A DNA stretch of 34,317 bases from a virus, in IMG/VR virus record IMGVR_UViG_3300023284_001620, positions 1 through 34,317 of that record. The stretch is one strand, 5' to 3'. The position numbers and the translations under genes are program-made. The notes under the pieces are model-generated. The model did not search any database, was not told where the DNA came from, and saw only the letters and a program-made list of their open reading frames with translations. Position 1 is the stretch's first letter. Each line of letters opens with the position of its first letter. This document shows, piece after piece, positions 1 through 8,160 of the stretch.

Positions 1-858
1 TGGTGCGTTCGGCGCCTTATTGCTTGTTGCCGCCGCGGGTACAACTGAACCTCGTTTCACGAATGTGTCGGGTTGGAATGCGATGTCCCCCGAAAGGGTC
101 CGCATTCCTGTCGCCGGTGTACCCACCATTCCTGGTGCGGCTGCTTGTGGCATTGCGAACCGTTGGAAGCTTTGGAAGAGCTTCGAAAAGTCCGTAAACA
201 CCTTCGGATTAGAGAACAACTGCGTGGGTTGTCCGTAGTTATCGATCACCAGCTGGACAGCATTTTCGATGTCACTCTGCGCCAACGGTTGACCAGCAAG
301 GTCAATGATATTCCCGTTTCCGGTTAGGATTTGCTCCTGGAATCCGTTCCATTCTACCGAGACCACACCTGCATCCCCATAGTACAGGGATTCGTTTGTC
401 TTGCCCATAATATACAGGGCGCCGTTTCCGGTCTCTGTAGCGATCAGATCCGCAGGAACTGTCCGTACCAAGGTTGCTGGGTGGTGAACCGAACGGGTTG
501 ACCCGATGTACTTCACCTTCTGGTCGGCGCGTTCGTAAGTGGTGTCCTCTTCCTCGGGGAGTTCGCCGGAGGGGACAAAGGCACCTGCGTCCGTTCCGTA
601 TTGGATCAGTCGGTTGTATTCCTCGATGGTGCTAAACGCGTTCGTCTTCGGCACCTGTTGCCATAGGCGAATATGCTCTGCCTGGTAGGTCAAGAGCTTG
701 AGAGTTTGCTCGAGAGACTCCACCCGCAGGGCGTCAAAACCTGTCCCCGTCACGGGCTGGGAGTAGCCTATCTCGAGGGCCTTCCGCAGCTCAGCCAACT
801 CTGCCATCGACGATTCGCCGAAGCCTTCGTTGAGAGTCTCTACGAAATTTCCGTCCAT
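1..858 (-). CDS. Major capsid protein, HK97-fold type (C-terminus beyond window)
   Basis: The frame is open from an ATG at 858 to the window edge (286 codons, no stop), so the protein is partial. I read an acidic helical N-terminus (MDGNFVETLNEGFGESS), then segments typical of phage major capsid proteins: a region rich in charged turns (FVPSGELPEEEDTTYERAD) and later a stretch of the type 'LFSNPKVFTDFSKLFQSF', which resembles the spine and A-domain part of HK97-fold capsid proteins. It lies directly downstream of a prohead protease and an acidic scaffold-like protein, the classic order protease, scaffold, capsid. The identity rests mostly on this context; the fold itself cannot be proven by eye. 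The start follows the scaffold stop by about 12 bases with an AGAGGTAGCAGCAA ribosome-binding stretch. Confidence 0.75.
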   Translation of the reverse strand, partial: MDGNFVETLNEGFGESSMAELAELRKALEIGYSQPVTGTGFDALRVESLEQTLKLLTYQAEHIRLWQQVPKTNAFSTIEEYNRLIQYGTDAGAFVPSGELPEEEDTTYERADQKVKYIGSTRSVHHPATLVRTVPADLIATETGNGALYIMGKTNESLYYGDAGVVSVEWNGFQEQILTGNGNIIDLAGQPLAQSDIENAVQLVIDNYGQPTQLFSNPKVFTDFSKLFQSFQRFAMPQAAAPGMVGTPATGMRTLSGDIAFQPDTFVKRGSVVPAAATSNKAPNAP

Positions 859-871
859 TTGCTGCTACCTC

Positions 872-1600
872 TTAAAGTTGTCCCGTGACGCCGTTCGCCG
901 AGGGTTGTGAAAGACTCCGGTAAGCACCGATGGCCTTTTGTAAAACTGCATCGTTGATCTGCCCTGTGGATTCAAACGCTATCGCTGCGTTCGTAAACGC
1001 TTGCCGTTCGGGCGCTTCCTTGGCGGATTTCACCAGGTGCTCCAGTCCGATGGTCACCTGCTGCTTCAGTTTTTCCGGATCAATTTGCTTGTCTCCGTCT
1101 TCCGCTCCCTTTTGTAAGACTTCGGTCTCACCGGTGGACGGTTTGGTAGTCGTCGCCGGCTTTCCGGGTTGTTCCCCGTAAGCCTTAATTGCTTCCGTAT
1201 TCTCGTCAAGGCTCTTGCGAAGGCTTTCCAGCACCTTCACCACCGACAGGTCCCGTAGGGCTGCCTCGTGTACCGACTTCTGTAGGACCTCGATCGATTG
1301 GTCCACATGGGCTCCAATGAGCCCCGCAAATTCGGTCAGTACGTCGGAAATCTCGAGCGCTTTCTTCAGTTCCTCGGATCCTTCCTCTTTGACCACATCC
1401 GCGGCTGTTTTCACGGTCGCAGTCTCCACATTTGGATCCTTTGGTTCTTCCTTCCCCTCCTCTTTCGGAGTTTCCAGCGCTTCCAGGGACTTCCTTAGGT
1501 CCTCCTCTGAAATCGTTTCGGGTGCCGCAGCCGCATCTTCCGCAGAGACCGTCTTTGTCTCGTCTGTTGCGCCTTCGGTCTTTTCAGGCTTATCGGGCAT
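872..1600 (-). CDS. Probable capsid scaffold protein
   Basis: This 242-residue, strongly acidic protein is rich in Glu, Lys and Ala and has little hydrophobic core. The N-terminal ~80 residues are low-complexity and acidic, the middle (about 80-140) is predicted helical or coiled coil, and the C-terminal ~70 residues are helical with a basic patch. This composition and the position between prohead protease and major capsid protein fit an internal scaffold, which guides capsid assembly and is then removed by the protease. Its ATG overlaps the protease stop (TAATG), so the two are translationally coupled. No enzymatic motif is visible. A decoration or internal head protein is the main alternative. 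Confidence 0.65.
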   Translation of the reverse strand: MPDKPEKTEGATDETKTVSAEDAAAAPETISEEDLRKSLEALETPKEEGKEEPKDPNVETATVKTAADVVKEEGSEELKKALEISDVLTEFAGLIGAHVDQSIEVLQKSVHEAALRDLSVVKVLESLRKSLDENTEAIKAYGEQPGKPATTTKPSTGETEVLQKGAEDGDKQIDPEKLKQQVTIGLEHLVKSAKEAPERQAFTNAAIAFESTGQINDAVLQKAIGAYRSLSQPSANGVTGQL

Positions 1601-2415
1601 TATTCAGTTCCTTTTGGCTGCGACATGGTATATTTAACAACTTTTGAGGCGACCTCGTAGGTTAAATGCGGACGCTTCTTAAGAACCCACAAAGTGGCTG
1701 CATCAAAGTCCATCTCTTCGGAAGATTGTATTTCTTCCGCGAGTAAGGACTTTTTAAGATGTACAGCTAATTCTGCTGCGATAGCGGCTGGTAAATCCGC
1801 TGGCAATTGGCTCAGCTCTGCCAATGACTCGTACACCTGCAAGGACTTCTTTAGCCTTAAAAGAGTTCTCGGTTGGGCTGGCACCGGCGTAATCGCAACT
1901 CCCCTCACGAACGCCTTTACAATTCCTCCCTTGTCCAGGTCCCTTGCACAGACCCCGTCCAGCGATAAGCCCAAACCAGGGCCTTCCACAGCCGACTTCA
2001 TTATGTCTCTTACTTCTTGGGCCTTCCCAACGTCCTTATAGAGTTCTCCCTCCACATAAACGGTTGCCGTCTTGCTCAGAGTAATCCCGAGCTCGGTTTC
2101 CAGTTCCCCTCTATTCTTTTCGGTAATTAGGGTCGCTTTGGTTAAAAACCCCAGTTGGTCACTGGGTTCCCTAGAATGGTCCCAGTTCACGTATCCTCTT
2201 GCTTGCGCGTACGAAAGGTCTAGTGCCTTTCGGAGGATTCCATCTCCTTCAACGTCTGTCTCTTCGTCTGACGCAACTCCTGCAAATTTCCAGAAGTCGT
2301 TCTCACCGTCCTGTGTTACCGCCTTCAATAAAAAATCAGCGCTGAAAAGCGCCTGTGGCTGCATCTCCATCGCTTCTGTTAGTTCGGGCACGTCCTGTAA
2401 CAGTTGGGCTTGCAT
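1600..2415 (-). CDS. Prohead serine protease (head maturation protease)
   Basis: The 271-residue protein matches the phage prohead protease pattern. An early beta segment (FWKFAGVASDEETDVEGD) is followed by GYVNWDHSREPSDQLGF, whose His fits the catalytic His, then VYVEGELYKD, a helix, and GLGLSLDG, whose Ser fits the nucleophile. VKAFVRGVAITPVPAQP follows, the 'l.evSlv..pa.p'-type strand near the C-terminus of such proteases. The protease cleaves scaffold and capsid N-termini during head expansion. It sits upstream of scaffold and capsid genes and overlaps the scaffold start. The C-terminal ~80 residues are helical and extra to the core. A start at 2415 is supported by AGGGAA about 9 bases upstream. 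Confidence 0.85.
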   Translation of the reverse strand: MQAQLLQDVPELTEAMEMQPQALFSADFLLKAVTQDGENDFWKFAGVASDEETDVEGDGILRKALDLSYAQARGYVNWDHSREPSDQLGFLTKATLITEKNRGELETELGITLSKTATVYVEGELYKDVGKAQEVRDIMKSAVEGPGLGLSLDGVCARDLDKGGIVKAFVRGVAITPVPAQPRTLLRLKKSLQVYESLAELSQLPADLPAAIAAELAVHLKKSLLAEEIQSSEEMDFDAATLWVLKKRPHLTYEVASKVVKYTMSQPKGTE

Positions 2416-2510
2416 TCGTCGTGTTCCCTAAGGAAACCTCTGTCAAATCACCCTTTGAGGCTTCCCGTAACACATAGACAATACTTCTCTTCTCCCTTTA
2501 ATTGTGGTGT

Positions 2511-3533
2511 TTATCTTTCCCCATAAACTCTCTTTACCGCCGTTATTAGCACCTTTACATGTCGCGGCACTTCATGATCGTGTCCATCCCCACTCTTCAG
2601 TAACTGCTCCTCAAAGAGGGTGTCCATGTCCACTAGTCCGCATGAGTTTGGTACGAATAGTCCCTCCGCTGCTTTCGCTAAACGCTCTCTCCTTTCCGCT
2701 TTTAGTCGTTGGCTTCCCCTCGTCGATTCATCTGGAACCGGTCGATCTATTTCCCTAAAAAGGACACAGTAGCAGTACGGGTGTAATGGGCCGATCGTGA
2801 ATTTCCACGCCCTTGCTGGTAGCCCAACATTCGAATTTCCCTGCACATCCTGCAGTCTATATTTCTTCGGTGTTCCGTCTGGTCCTAAGTGCACTCTCAT
2901 ACAGTGTGGGCAAGCGTTGAACCTCGGCACCTTGTAGACTATTTCGTCTCCTGGAACATCTGCCACCTGGCCTTCTTGAAAATAATGGTGCATTTCTGAC
3001 TGTACTAGTCGATCCACATCAGTTTGCATCCCGGCCTGGTCATCCCTTATTCTATCCATCAAATTCCTTAGGGCTGCATTTCTCGCTGTACTCCTTGTCC
3101 CTCGATCAAAAAAACTTCCTGTCGAGAGTTCCGCCCTCCATTCCCGGTCTGCGTTAAAAACCGATGCTTTTATCTTCTGTCCCCACGCCTCTGATCGTCC
3201 TTCCATCCACCGACTGGTATCTCTCCTTAGGGTCGACAGTTTTACTTGGTCTGCCTCTGTCAGCTGCAGGTTAGTGTTCAGAATAAAGTCCTGTAATTCC
3301 GTCTCTGTCATACTTTTCAGCGCGTTTGTCCCTGCTATTCTTGCCACCTTCCCCGCAACGTAGCTTTGCTCCAAAAAGGTCGTGGGTACCGACGATACGT
3401 TCATAAAAGCGTTTCTAGATGCCTGTATCACAGTCTGACCTAACTCTCTTCCTATCATAAAGACAGAAAAAGAATTGGCAATCGACGCCAGTAGTTGTAG
3501 TAGTCTCCGCTCACCTGCTTCGCTTAGTAGCAT
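2511..3533 (-). CDS. Head morphogenesis (minor head) protein, SPP1 gp7 / Mu F type
   Basis: This protein has about 340 residues. The C-terminal third carries the signature of the phage Mu protein F / SPP1 gp7 family: KVPRFNACPHCMRVHLG followed about 35 residues later by GPLHPYCYCVLF, i.e. a CxxC plus HPxCxC metal-binding cluster, just after a helical domain. Such proteins sit inside the portal region and assist DNA delivery or capsid assembly. A longer reading to 3587 exists, but its first ~18 codons overlap a convincing zinc-ribbon gene (3511-3672), so I chose the Met at 3533. It lies upstream of the protease gene, as expected. The N-terminal ~45 residues are fairly hydrophobic. Confidence 0.82.
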   Translation of the reverse strand: MLLSEAGERRLLQLLASIANSFSVFMIGRELGQTVIQASRNAFMNVSSVPTTFLEQSYVAGKVARIAGTNALKSMTETELQDFILNTNLQLTEADQVKLSTLRRDTSRWMEGRSEAWGQKIKASVFNADREWRAELSTGSFFDRGTRSTARNAALRNLMDRIRDDQAGMQTDVDRLVQSEMHHYFQEGQVADVPGDEIVYKVPRFNACPHCMRVHLGPDGTPKKYRLQDVQGNSNVGLPARAWKFTIGPLHPYCYCVLFREIDRPVPDESTRGSQRLKAERRERLAKAAEGLFVPNSCGLVDMDTLFEEQLLKSGDGHDHEVPRHVKVLITAVKRVYGER

Positions 3534-3672
3534 TCCAATTAATCCATCGAAAATAAACACTGTTACAGCACGGGCACTTCTCAGCATGGGGGTATTTCAA
3601 AGGAAGAGTTCCTCCTTCTACTTTCTTTTCCCACTCATGCTCACAGCATAAACATTTATATTTCGCAATCAC
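3511..3672 (-). CDS. Small zinc-ribbon protein
   Basis: A short frame encodes 53 residues with two Cys pairs, KCLCCEHEWEKK and EKCPCCNSVYFRW, spaced about 25 residues apart as in zinc beta-ribbons. It begins four bases after the stop of the preceding gene, most likely at a GTG (no ATG is in frame), and so is probably translated by coupling. It ends inside the start of the head morphogenesis gene (overlap about 23 bases if that gene starts at 3533). Such mini zinc ribbons are frequent in phages; binding partner unknown. The start codon is the weak point of the call. Confidence 0.55.
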   Translation of the reverse strand: MIAKYKCLCCEHEWEKKVEGGTLPLKYPHAEKCPCCNSVYFRWINWNATKRSR

Positions 3673-3678
3673 CTTTTA

Positions 3679-3906
3679 TTACTTAATTTCCATCCACCGC
3701 ATCGCAAGTCGTCCGTCCCATTTGCCTTGTCGATAAATAAAATAAGCACACCTAGCTATGCGGAAACATAGCCATACCGGGTGCTGAGAATTATTCTGGT
3801 CTGGCTTTCGGGTTTGCCAGAAATACCACCACGCCGTCTTGATCGCTTTAATCAAGGACAGCACTTCTTTAGTCAAAAATAAGGTCTTCTCCCAGATTCT
3901 CTTCAT
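3679..3906 (-). CDS. Hypothetical small basic, aromatic-rich protein
   Basis: A 75-residue basic protein with many Trp, Tyr and Phe residues (KTAWWYFWQTRKP, YFIYRQGKWDGRLAMRWMEIK). No family is recognised. It overlaps the end of the upstream gene by 38 bases in another frame, and its stop is followed closely by the small zinc-ribbon gene, in keeping with the packed co-directional gene train. The AGG before the ATG is about 10 bases away. Confidence 0.5.
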   Translation of the reverse strand: MKRIWEKTLFLTKEVLSLIKAIKTAWWYFWQTRKPDQNNSQHPVWLCFRIARCAYFIYRQGKWDGRLAMRWMEIK

Positions 3907-4057
3907 CGTCTATTACCTGACCGCCAATTCCCTCGTATATTTCCAGCACCCTCCTCCAATAGGATCTCGTGAACTTCGGCTCTTCTCGAGCTGCCTTGTC
4001 CATCGCTCTCGCCCAGAGTTTCAGGCTTCTTATCCAACCTATTGGTTTGTCTGGCAT
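3869..4057 (-). CDS. Hypothetical small protein
   Basis: A 62-residue protein with a basic N-terminal half (MPDKPIGWIRSLKLWARAMDK) and an acidic C-terminal end (IDDEENLGEDLIF). Its ATG follows the stop of the 166-residue gene with no spacing, which suggests translational coupling. Function not recognised. Gene status is supported by context and by the charged, ordered composition. Confidence 0.5.
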   Translation of the reverse strand: MPDKPIGWIRSLKLWARAMDKAAREEPKFTRSYWRRVLEIYEGIGGQVIDDEENLGEDLIFD

Positions 4058-4558
4058 TTATTTCTTCGTCAGCCTCTCCCGTTGTGTTCGGTTCACCTGC
4101 CCCTTCTTTATCAGCTTGGTTCGTATCTGTTTGAATTCGTTCTTCTCGTCCACTGTACAACCGAGCGCCGTTGTCGATAACTCGGCCTGGGATCCCTCAA
4201 TCGGCTCGTTGTCTTCGTTAATTCTTGCACAACGAGCCCATATCTCCGGTGCTCTTACTACCGGCATCTGTACTACCATCCAGATACCTTCTAGTCCCGC
4301 CGCCGCCGTTTCAAATATTGTCCCCACTCGACCCAACCAGTCCAATTCTGTGTCATTCTCTGGGTGCTTCTCGTTGTATGCCGAGTTGTACTCTCTTACG
4401 TCTCCGAGGTGTTCCTCCTCCCCTCGCATGTTAGTTGCATAGTCCTCCGGATTTACCGTCGATGGGTCTATAGTACGGTAGTCGTGTTTACCGTATCCCA
4501 TCGTCTCCGGATCAAAGGCCACTTTCTTCCTTTTAACCTTTGTGTCTAGTTCTCCCAT
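4058..4558 (-). CDS. Hypothetical protein, 166 residues
   Basis: A soluble, highly charged protein with an acidic and polar N-terminal half, a short apolar stretch in the middle (AAGLEGIWMVVQMPVV) and a basic C-terminus (LIKKGQVNRTQRERLTKK). AGGAGTGAT precedes the ATG at a good distance. It is located among small genes between polA and the head morphogenesis gene. No domain is recognised; a head-associated or internal protein is possible but not shown. Confidence 0.6.
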   Translation of the reverse strand: MGELDTKVKRKKVAFDPETMGYGKHDYRTIDPSTVNPEDYATNMRGEEEHLGDVREYNSAYNEKHPENDTELDWLGRVGTIFETAAAGLEGIWMVVQMPVVRAPEIWARCARINEDNEPIEGSQAELSTTALGCTVDEKNEFKQIRTKLIKKGQVNRTQRERLTKK

Positions 4559-4565
4559 ATCACTC

Positions 4566-4748
4566 CTAACCTGACAAATCTGCGAGTCTCATTTCTATTT
4601 CGTGCACTGTCTCCAGCAGTTTCGCATAGATCATTTCCTTCGCGCTTTCAACCGCCACCGTAGGGATTTCCGGATCAACCCGAATCGGAATAATTATGTT
4701 TACGTCAATTCGTAGTCGAATAGGTTGTAGCTGATTTAAAGGGGCCAT
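4566..4748 (-). CDS. Hypothetical small protein
   Basis: A 60-residue protein. The start is a beta-rich segment (IRLRIDVNIIIPIRVDP), and the rest is an amphipathic helix (ESAKEMIYAKLLETVHEIEMRLADL). Its ATG overlaps the preceding stop (TAATG). Function not recognised. Confidence 0.5.
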   Translation of the reverse strand: MAPLNQLQPIRLRIDVNIIIPIRVDPEIPTVAVESAKEMIYAKLLETVHEIEMRLADLSG

Positions 4749-4978
4749 TAGACTAATAGCACCGTTTCCATTTTCCAGTGTTTCTCTTTCTTGTGTCTCA
4801 GCATCGCATCCATAGTTTTAAAATGATTCCCACAGTCACTGCATTGGCCCCTAATCTTCTTCGGTGGAGGTCTTATCTTTTCCATTCCCCTCACAATAAT
4901 TGGGGCAGTCGTCGTCGCGTACGCTCGTACTCCTGCCGTAATAGGGTCCTTCCCTAGGGTTGGGCTTGGTCTAACCAT
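4748..4978 (-). CDS. Small C2H2 zinc-finger protein
   Basis: From an ATG at 4978 (AGGCGG just upstream) the frame gives 76 residues. The C-terminal half is a C2H2 zinc finger, QCSDCGNHFKTMDAM followed by LRHKKEKH, with CxxC, a twelve-residue spacer and HxxxxH. The N-terminal half is basic and Pro-rich. A TTG start at 5017 would extend it, but that part is better explained by the overlapping membrane-protein gene. It probably binds nucleic acid or another protein; target unknown. Coupled by TAATG overlaps to both neighbours. Confidence 0.6.
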   Translation of the reverse strand: MVRPSPTLGKDPITAGVRAYATTTAPIIVRGMEKIRPPPKKIRGQCSDCGNHFKTMDAMLRHKKEKHWKMETVLLV

Positions 4979-5118
4979 TATCCGCCTAATCCCCAGAATC
5001 TGACGGCTTCTTTCCAAACAAAAACCATCATTGGTATCGCCAGGTAAAGTGCCACCACTAGAACTACCAGCCCCAACAGCAGGTTAACCAAAAATGATTC
5101 TCCTTCATTTCTTCCCAT
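4978..5118 (-). CDS. Small single-pass membrane protein
   Basis: A short gene of 46 residues: polar start (MGRNEGESF), one strongly hydrophobic segment (LLLGLVVLVVALYLAIPMM), then VWKEAVRFWGLGG. The stop overlaps the ATG of the zinc-finger gene (TAATG). The ATG at 5118 sits immediately after the terminal repeat of the short TIGR array. An alternative TTG start eight codons later has a better GGAG site. The role is unknown; a holin- or spanin-like function is possible but there is no lysin beside it. Confidence 0.5.
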   Translation of the reverse strand: MGRNEGESFLVNLLLGLVVLVVALYLAIPMMVFVWKEAVRFWGLGG

Positions 5119-5119
5119 T

Positions 5120-5361
5120 AACTCGCTTTCATCCGTCGGTAGTCTTTAAAGAGAAGACTCGCTTATACACTACGGGTGTCTCGTCCATGTTGGCTCGCTA
5201 ATCGGATACAGGGGTCTTCCGCATCTAGGCTCGCTTATTAATTGAGGGTGTCTCGGGGATATTGGCTCGCTTCAGACCTAAGGTTATCTTTCCTCTTGAG
5301 GCTCGCTTAACCGTAACGGATGTCTCCCCTTCATTGGCTCTTTATTTTGAAATTTGTCTCC
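5120..5361 (-). repeat. Short TIGR-type array (array 2), about 6-7 units
   Basis: On the plus strand the octamer GGCTCGCT (first copies AACTCGCT and GACTCGCT) recurs at 5120, 5156, 5192, 5228, 5264, 5300 and, degenerate, 5336: an exact 36-bp period. Half-way through each period lies the second repeat (GGTGTCT, GGTTATCT, GATGTCT variants). The two spacers per unit are 9-10 nt and differ from unit to unit. This is the same layout and the same repeat sequences as the large array at 19.4-20.5 kb, so it should use the same TasA-like protein. The last degenerate unit runs into the final codons of polA. Strand given as minus to match the flanking transcription; transcript direction is not proven. 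Confidence 0.85.
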
Positions 5362-8095
5362 AGTTACTTCCCGTTCGGCGGTCAATTTCAAACAGCAGGA
5401 AGTTTTTCACTTCCCTCTTAAATACTTCCAGTCCCAACTTTTCGACTTCGCTCACCAGTTCGTTCCGCACTATCAAAATCAGCTCGTCGTGCATTTGCAG
5501 TCCGATTCTCACGTCTTCAAAATCCCATTGCCGTCGAATAGCTTTCCACATTCTTACCTGCTGAATTTTAAATATCTCTGCCGCGGTTCCAGCATTATGA
5601 TGGTGCCACGCTGTTTTTGTTAGTTCGTGCAGTCGTCCTCCCCTTGCAGTTTTCAGTTCGGGCATTTCCCTCGTTCGACCAAAGTAAGTTGCTGTTGATC
5701 CTGATCGTTGGGCGTGCTTTATGTAGTTCTCCATATATTGGACTGCGACGGGTGCTCGACTCTTCCAAGCATTAATCAGTTTCGTCGCTTCGTCTGAGGC
5801 TATTCCTAATTTCTTCCCCAGGGTAAACGGTTGCATCATGTAAAGGATGGCAAAATTGATTGTTTTCCCCGACTTCCGATCGTCTGGTTCGTGTAAATCT
5901 ACATTTGGTACCGCTTCCTTCACCTCATTCCACATTTGTAGGTGAAAATCCTGGTCACTTTCAAACGCAGCGACCAGTGTCGGATCTTTTGACAGGCTCG
6001 CAAACACCACATATTCCGCCTGTCCCTGGTCAAACGACACCAACTTAAATCCATCCGGGGGTTCAATCGTCTCTCTTATTTCTACGATTCGATTCTGCAG
6101 GTTGGGTTTTTCGCAGGCGTAACGACCATGTGGTGTTCCTAGTTGGAGCCAGTTGCACTGTACTTCCCCTGCTTTCGCAAATGGTTCCCATTTCGTTAGT
6201 TGCGACACTTTTGATTGGGCTTCTCTTGCTTCTATCACCGTTCCGGCCAGCTTGTCTCCCATCGAGTGCAGCGCCTGCAGAGTTTCCTTGTCACAGGATG
6301 GCAGACCTGATTTCTTGTTCACTCTCTGAACTGGTAAGTCTCGTTCCTCGAAGAATATTCTCGCACAGTCAGCTGGTGAATTCGGTCTAAATGCCTGGTC
6401 GTTTGCCTCTGCCTTCGCTTCCCCGGTTAATCTTTCCAGTTCTTTGGTCGCAGTAGCCAGGTTCCCCGCCCAAGTTTGTTTATTTACTCTAAGTGGGGTT
6501 CGATTCATTTCTTCCGTCACCGGCTCGAGCTGGCGCTCTACTTTCAGGCTGTTTGAACCGAGCGGTAGGAAAACATCGAATTTAGGTATGCGGATCTCGT
6601 TCATCTCCTCTATTATACCATCCTGGTCAGAAATGTCAAGTCCTAAGATGTCTCTTTCCTTCTCCAAGGTTCGTATTCCGGAAACATCTGAGACCGTCCG
6701 CATTGATCCGTCGTTTCTCCTCACCCTCACTGAGAAGTCGTCCACTCGTTTAATTTCCCCCGCCCGCCAAAGTCCCTTCAGATCTCTAATTTCCACCAGC
6801 TGTCCAACCTGGTACACCGTCCGAAAAAAGGTCTCCTGTACAAACTCCTCTCCCGGATCTTCCTTCCCCTTTTGGGCTTCATGGTAGATCTTTGTCAAGT
6901 CCAAGTCCTCCAGAGAAATCTCTACCTGGTCTATCTCTCGTAAATTAGTGAATTGCAGGACTGCAGCAAAAAACTGGTTTCTCCGGTCCTCCCATTTCTC
7001 TTCCACCCGTACCTTCAGTTCTCTTGCTAGTTCCGCTACATTTTCCGCCCTCAACCATCGCGAATCTTTTCTTACAGCCCGCTCTGCCGCTACAATTTCT
7101 ACTCCTTTTAGTCTCTGTTCGTTGTAGAGTTTGATCCAGACTTTCGCCCTGTCCCCATCCTTTTGGAGAGCCTTTTCAACCACTTCTCTCTCTTCTTCGC
7201 TTTTTTGTCCCAATTGCAGTAGTAGGAAGTCGGGTAGTGTAAATTCTCTCGCAATTTCTGCGATCGGCTCAAGGTAGGATGGTAGTCTATAAGCATGTTC
7301 CCTCGTTATCAGTCTGCCTTCAGTTTCAATTTCCAGTATGTCTTCAGTCCTTTCTACTCTCATCGCGGGTGAATCTGTCTCCCGCGGCTTAATCGTCAGT
7401 ATTTCCAGCGCCGGCACGAACGCTAGGATTGCTGCAAATACCGTCGCTCCTCCTTCTACTATTGTGTATTCTTTTATTCCTGGATGCCTTACTGCCCTAA
7501 CTGTTTCTTTCTTTTCTCCCCTTAATACCGCTCTTAGTTGGCCTGCATCTAGGTCTGGTAGTACCAGTACCGCAAATAGTGGTACGGTCTCTTCTTTCCA
7601 GCTTTTATCTGAGATACTCTCCATCCCATCCCTTGGGTATTTTGCTCTTGCGTCGTCCAATCGTATTCTTCCTCCCTGAAAGGGAAGGAGCGTTAGCAGT
7701 CTTGTTATCGTCTCTTCTGCGAAGTGTCTCCCTGGTAGAGTTGGTGCCCCAAACTCCTCCCTCCTACTTAGATCCCTTAGTCGTTGGTTCCATTGGTCCT
7801 CCCTCTTATCGTTTAGTGTTTTTCTCAGTGCTCCGCTCTCCCCACTTTGGAATAGGAATACGGGCTCCGCTAGTGGGTTATCCTCGTTTGATTCCACTGC
7901 TTGCCCGTTTCCTGGTGCGTTTGTTCCTGCAATTGCGTCTTCCTCCCCTGGTTCTCCCGTATCATTCATCACCTCCAGAGCAATAAGCTCCATTCCGACT
8001 CCAAGGAGTCGGTTAAATTCTTCTGTGGCGGTTGCCTCGAATTCGTTTAGTATTTGAAAGGGAAGTCGCGATCTCGGAACACGCTGTCTCGGCAT
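5342..8095 (-). CDS. DNA polymerase, family A
   Basis: The 917-residue protein ends in a clear family A polymerase domain (about residues 600-917). It has GRYACEKPNLQN before motif A; motif A as VSFDQGQAEYVVF, with the catalytic Asp and conserved Gln and Glu of the usual DYSQIEL; motif B as DRKSGKTINFAILYM, with R, K and an aromatic finger residue; and motif C as GLQMHDELILIV, with the HDE catalytic residues. No proofreading-exonuclease motif was recognised in the long N-terminal part, which is divergent. It would replicate phage DNA. Placement between portal and head morphogenesis genes is unusual. AGGA lies upstream of the ATG. Array 2 begins at its stop codon. Confidence 0.93.
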   Translation of the reverse strand: MPRQRVPRSRLPFQILNEFEATATEEFNRLLGVGMELIALEVMNDTGEPGEEDAIAGTNAPGNGQAVESNEDNPLAEPVFLFQSGESGALRKTLNDKREDQWNQRLRDLSRREEFGAPTLPGRHFAEETITRLLTLLPFQGGRIRLDDARAKYPRDGMESISDKSWKEETVPLFAVLVLPDLDAGQLRAVLRGEKKETVRAVRHPGIKEYTIVEGGATVFAAILAFVPALEILTIKPRETDSPAMRVERTEDILEIETEGRLITREHAYRLPSYLEPIAEIAREFTLPDFLLLQLGQKSEEEREVVEKALQKDGDRAKVWIKLYNEQRLKGVEIVAAERAVRKDSRWLRAENVAELARELKVRVEEKWEDRRNQFFAAVLQFTNLREIDQVEISLEDLDLTKIYHEAQKGKEDPGEEFVQETFFRTVYQVGQLVEIRDLKGLWRAGEIKRVDDFSVRVRRNDGSMRTVSDVSGIRTLEKERDILGLDISDQDGIIEEMNEIRIPKFDVFLPLGSNSLKVERQLEPVTEEMNRTPLRVNKQTWAGNLATATKELERLTGEAKAEANDQAFRPNSPADCARIFFEERDLPVQRVNKKSGLPSCDKETLQALHSMGDKLAGTVIEAREAQSKVSQLTKWEPFAKAGEVQCNWLQLGTPHGRYACEKPNLQNRIVEIRETIEPPDGFKLVSFDQGQAEYVVFASLSKDPTLVAAFESDQDFHLQMWNEVKEAVPNVDLHEPDDRKSGKTINFAILYMMQPFTLGKKLGIASDEATKLINAWKSRAPVAVQYMENYIKHAQRSGSTATYFGRTREMPELKTARGGRLHELTKTAWHHHNAGTAAEIFKIQQVRMWKAIRRQWDFEDVRIGLQMHDELILIVRNELVSEVEKLGLEVFKREVKNFLLFEIDRRTGSNWRQISK

Positions 8096-8160
8096 GTTAA
8101 CATCCTAGTTTATGAAATTGGGGTAGTTATCAACCGCCCCAATCACTTTCATATCACGCT

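Noticed and set aside
930-2431. Plus-strand frames over the scaffold and protease genes
   Set aside because: They are complements of well-supported minus-strand genes, rich in Ser and Pro, and lack ribosome sites.
2435-2455. TTGACA before the protease gene as a promoter
   Set aside because: The hexamer is perfect but no -10 box lies at 16-18 bases.
8104-8150. Terminator between the small 49-residue gene and polA
   Set aside because: A 7-bp stem exists (ATTGGGG/CCCCAAT) but the loop is long and there is no U-run.
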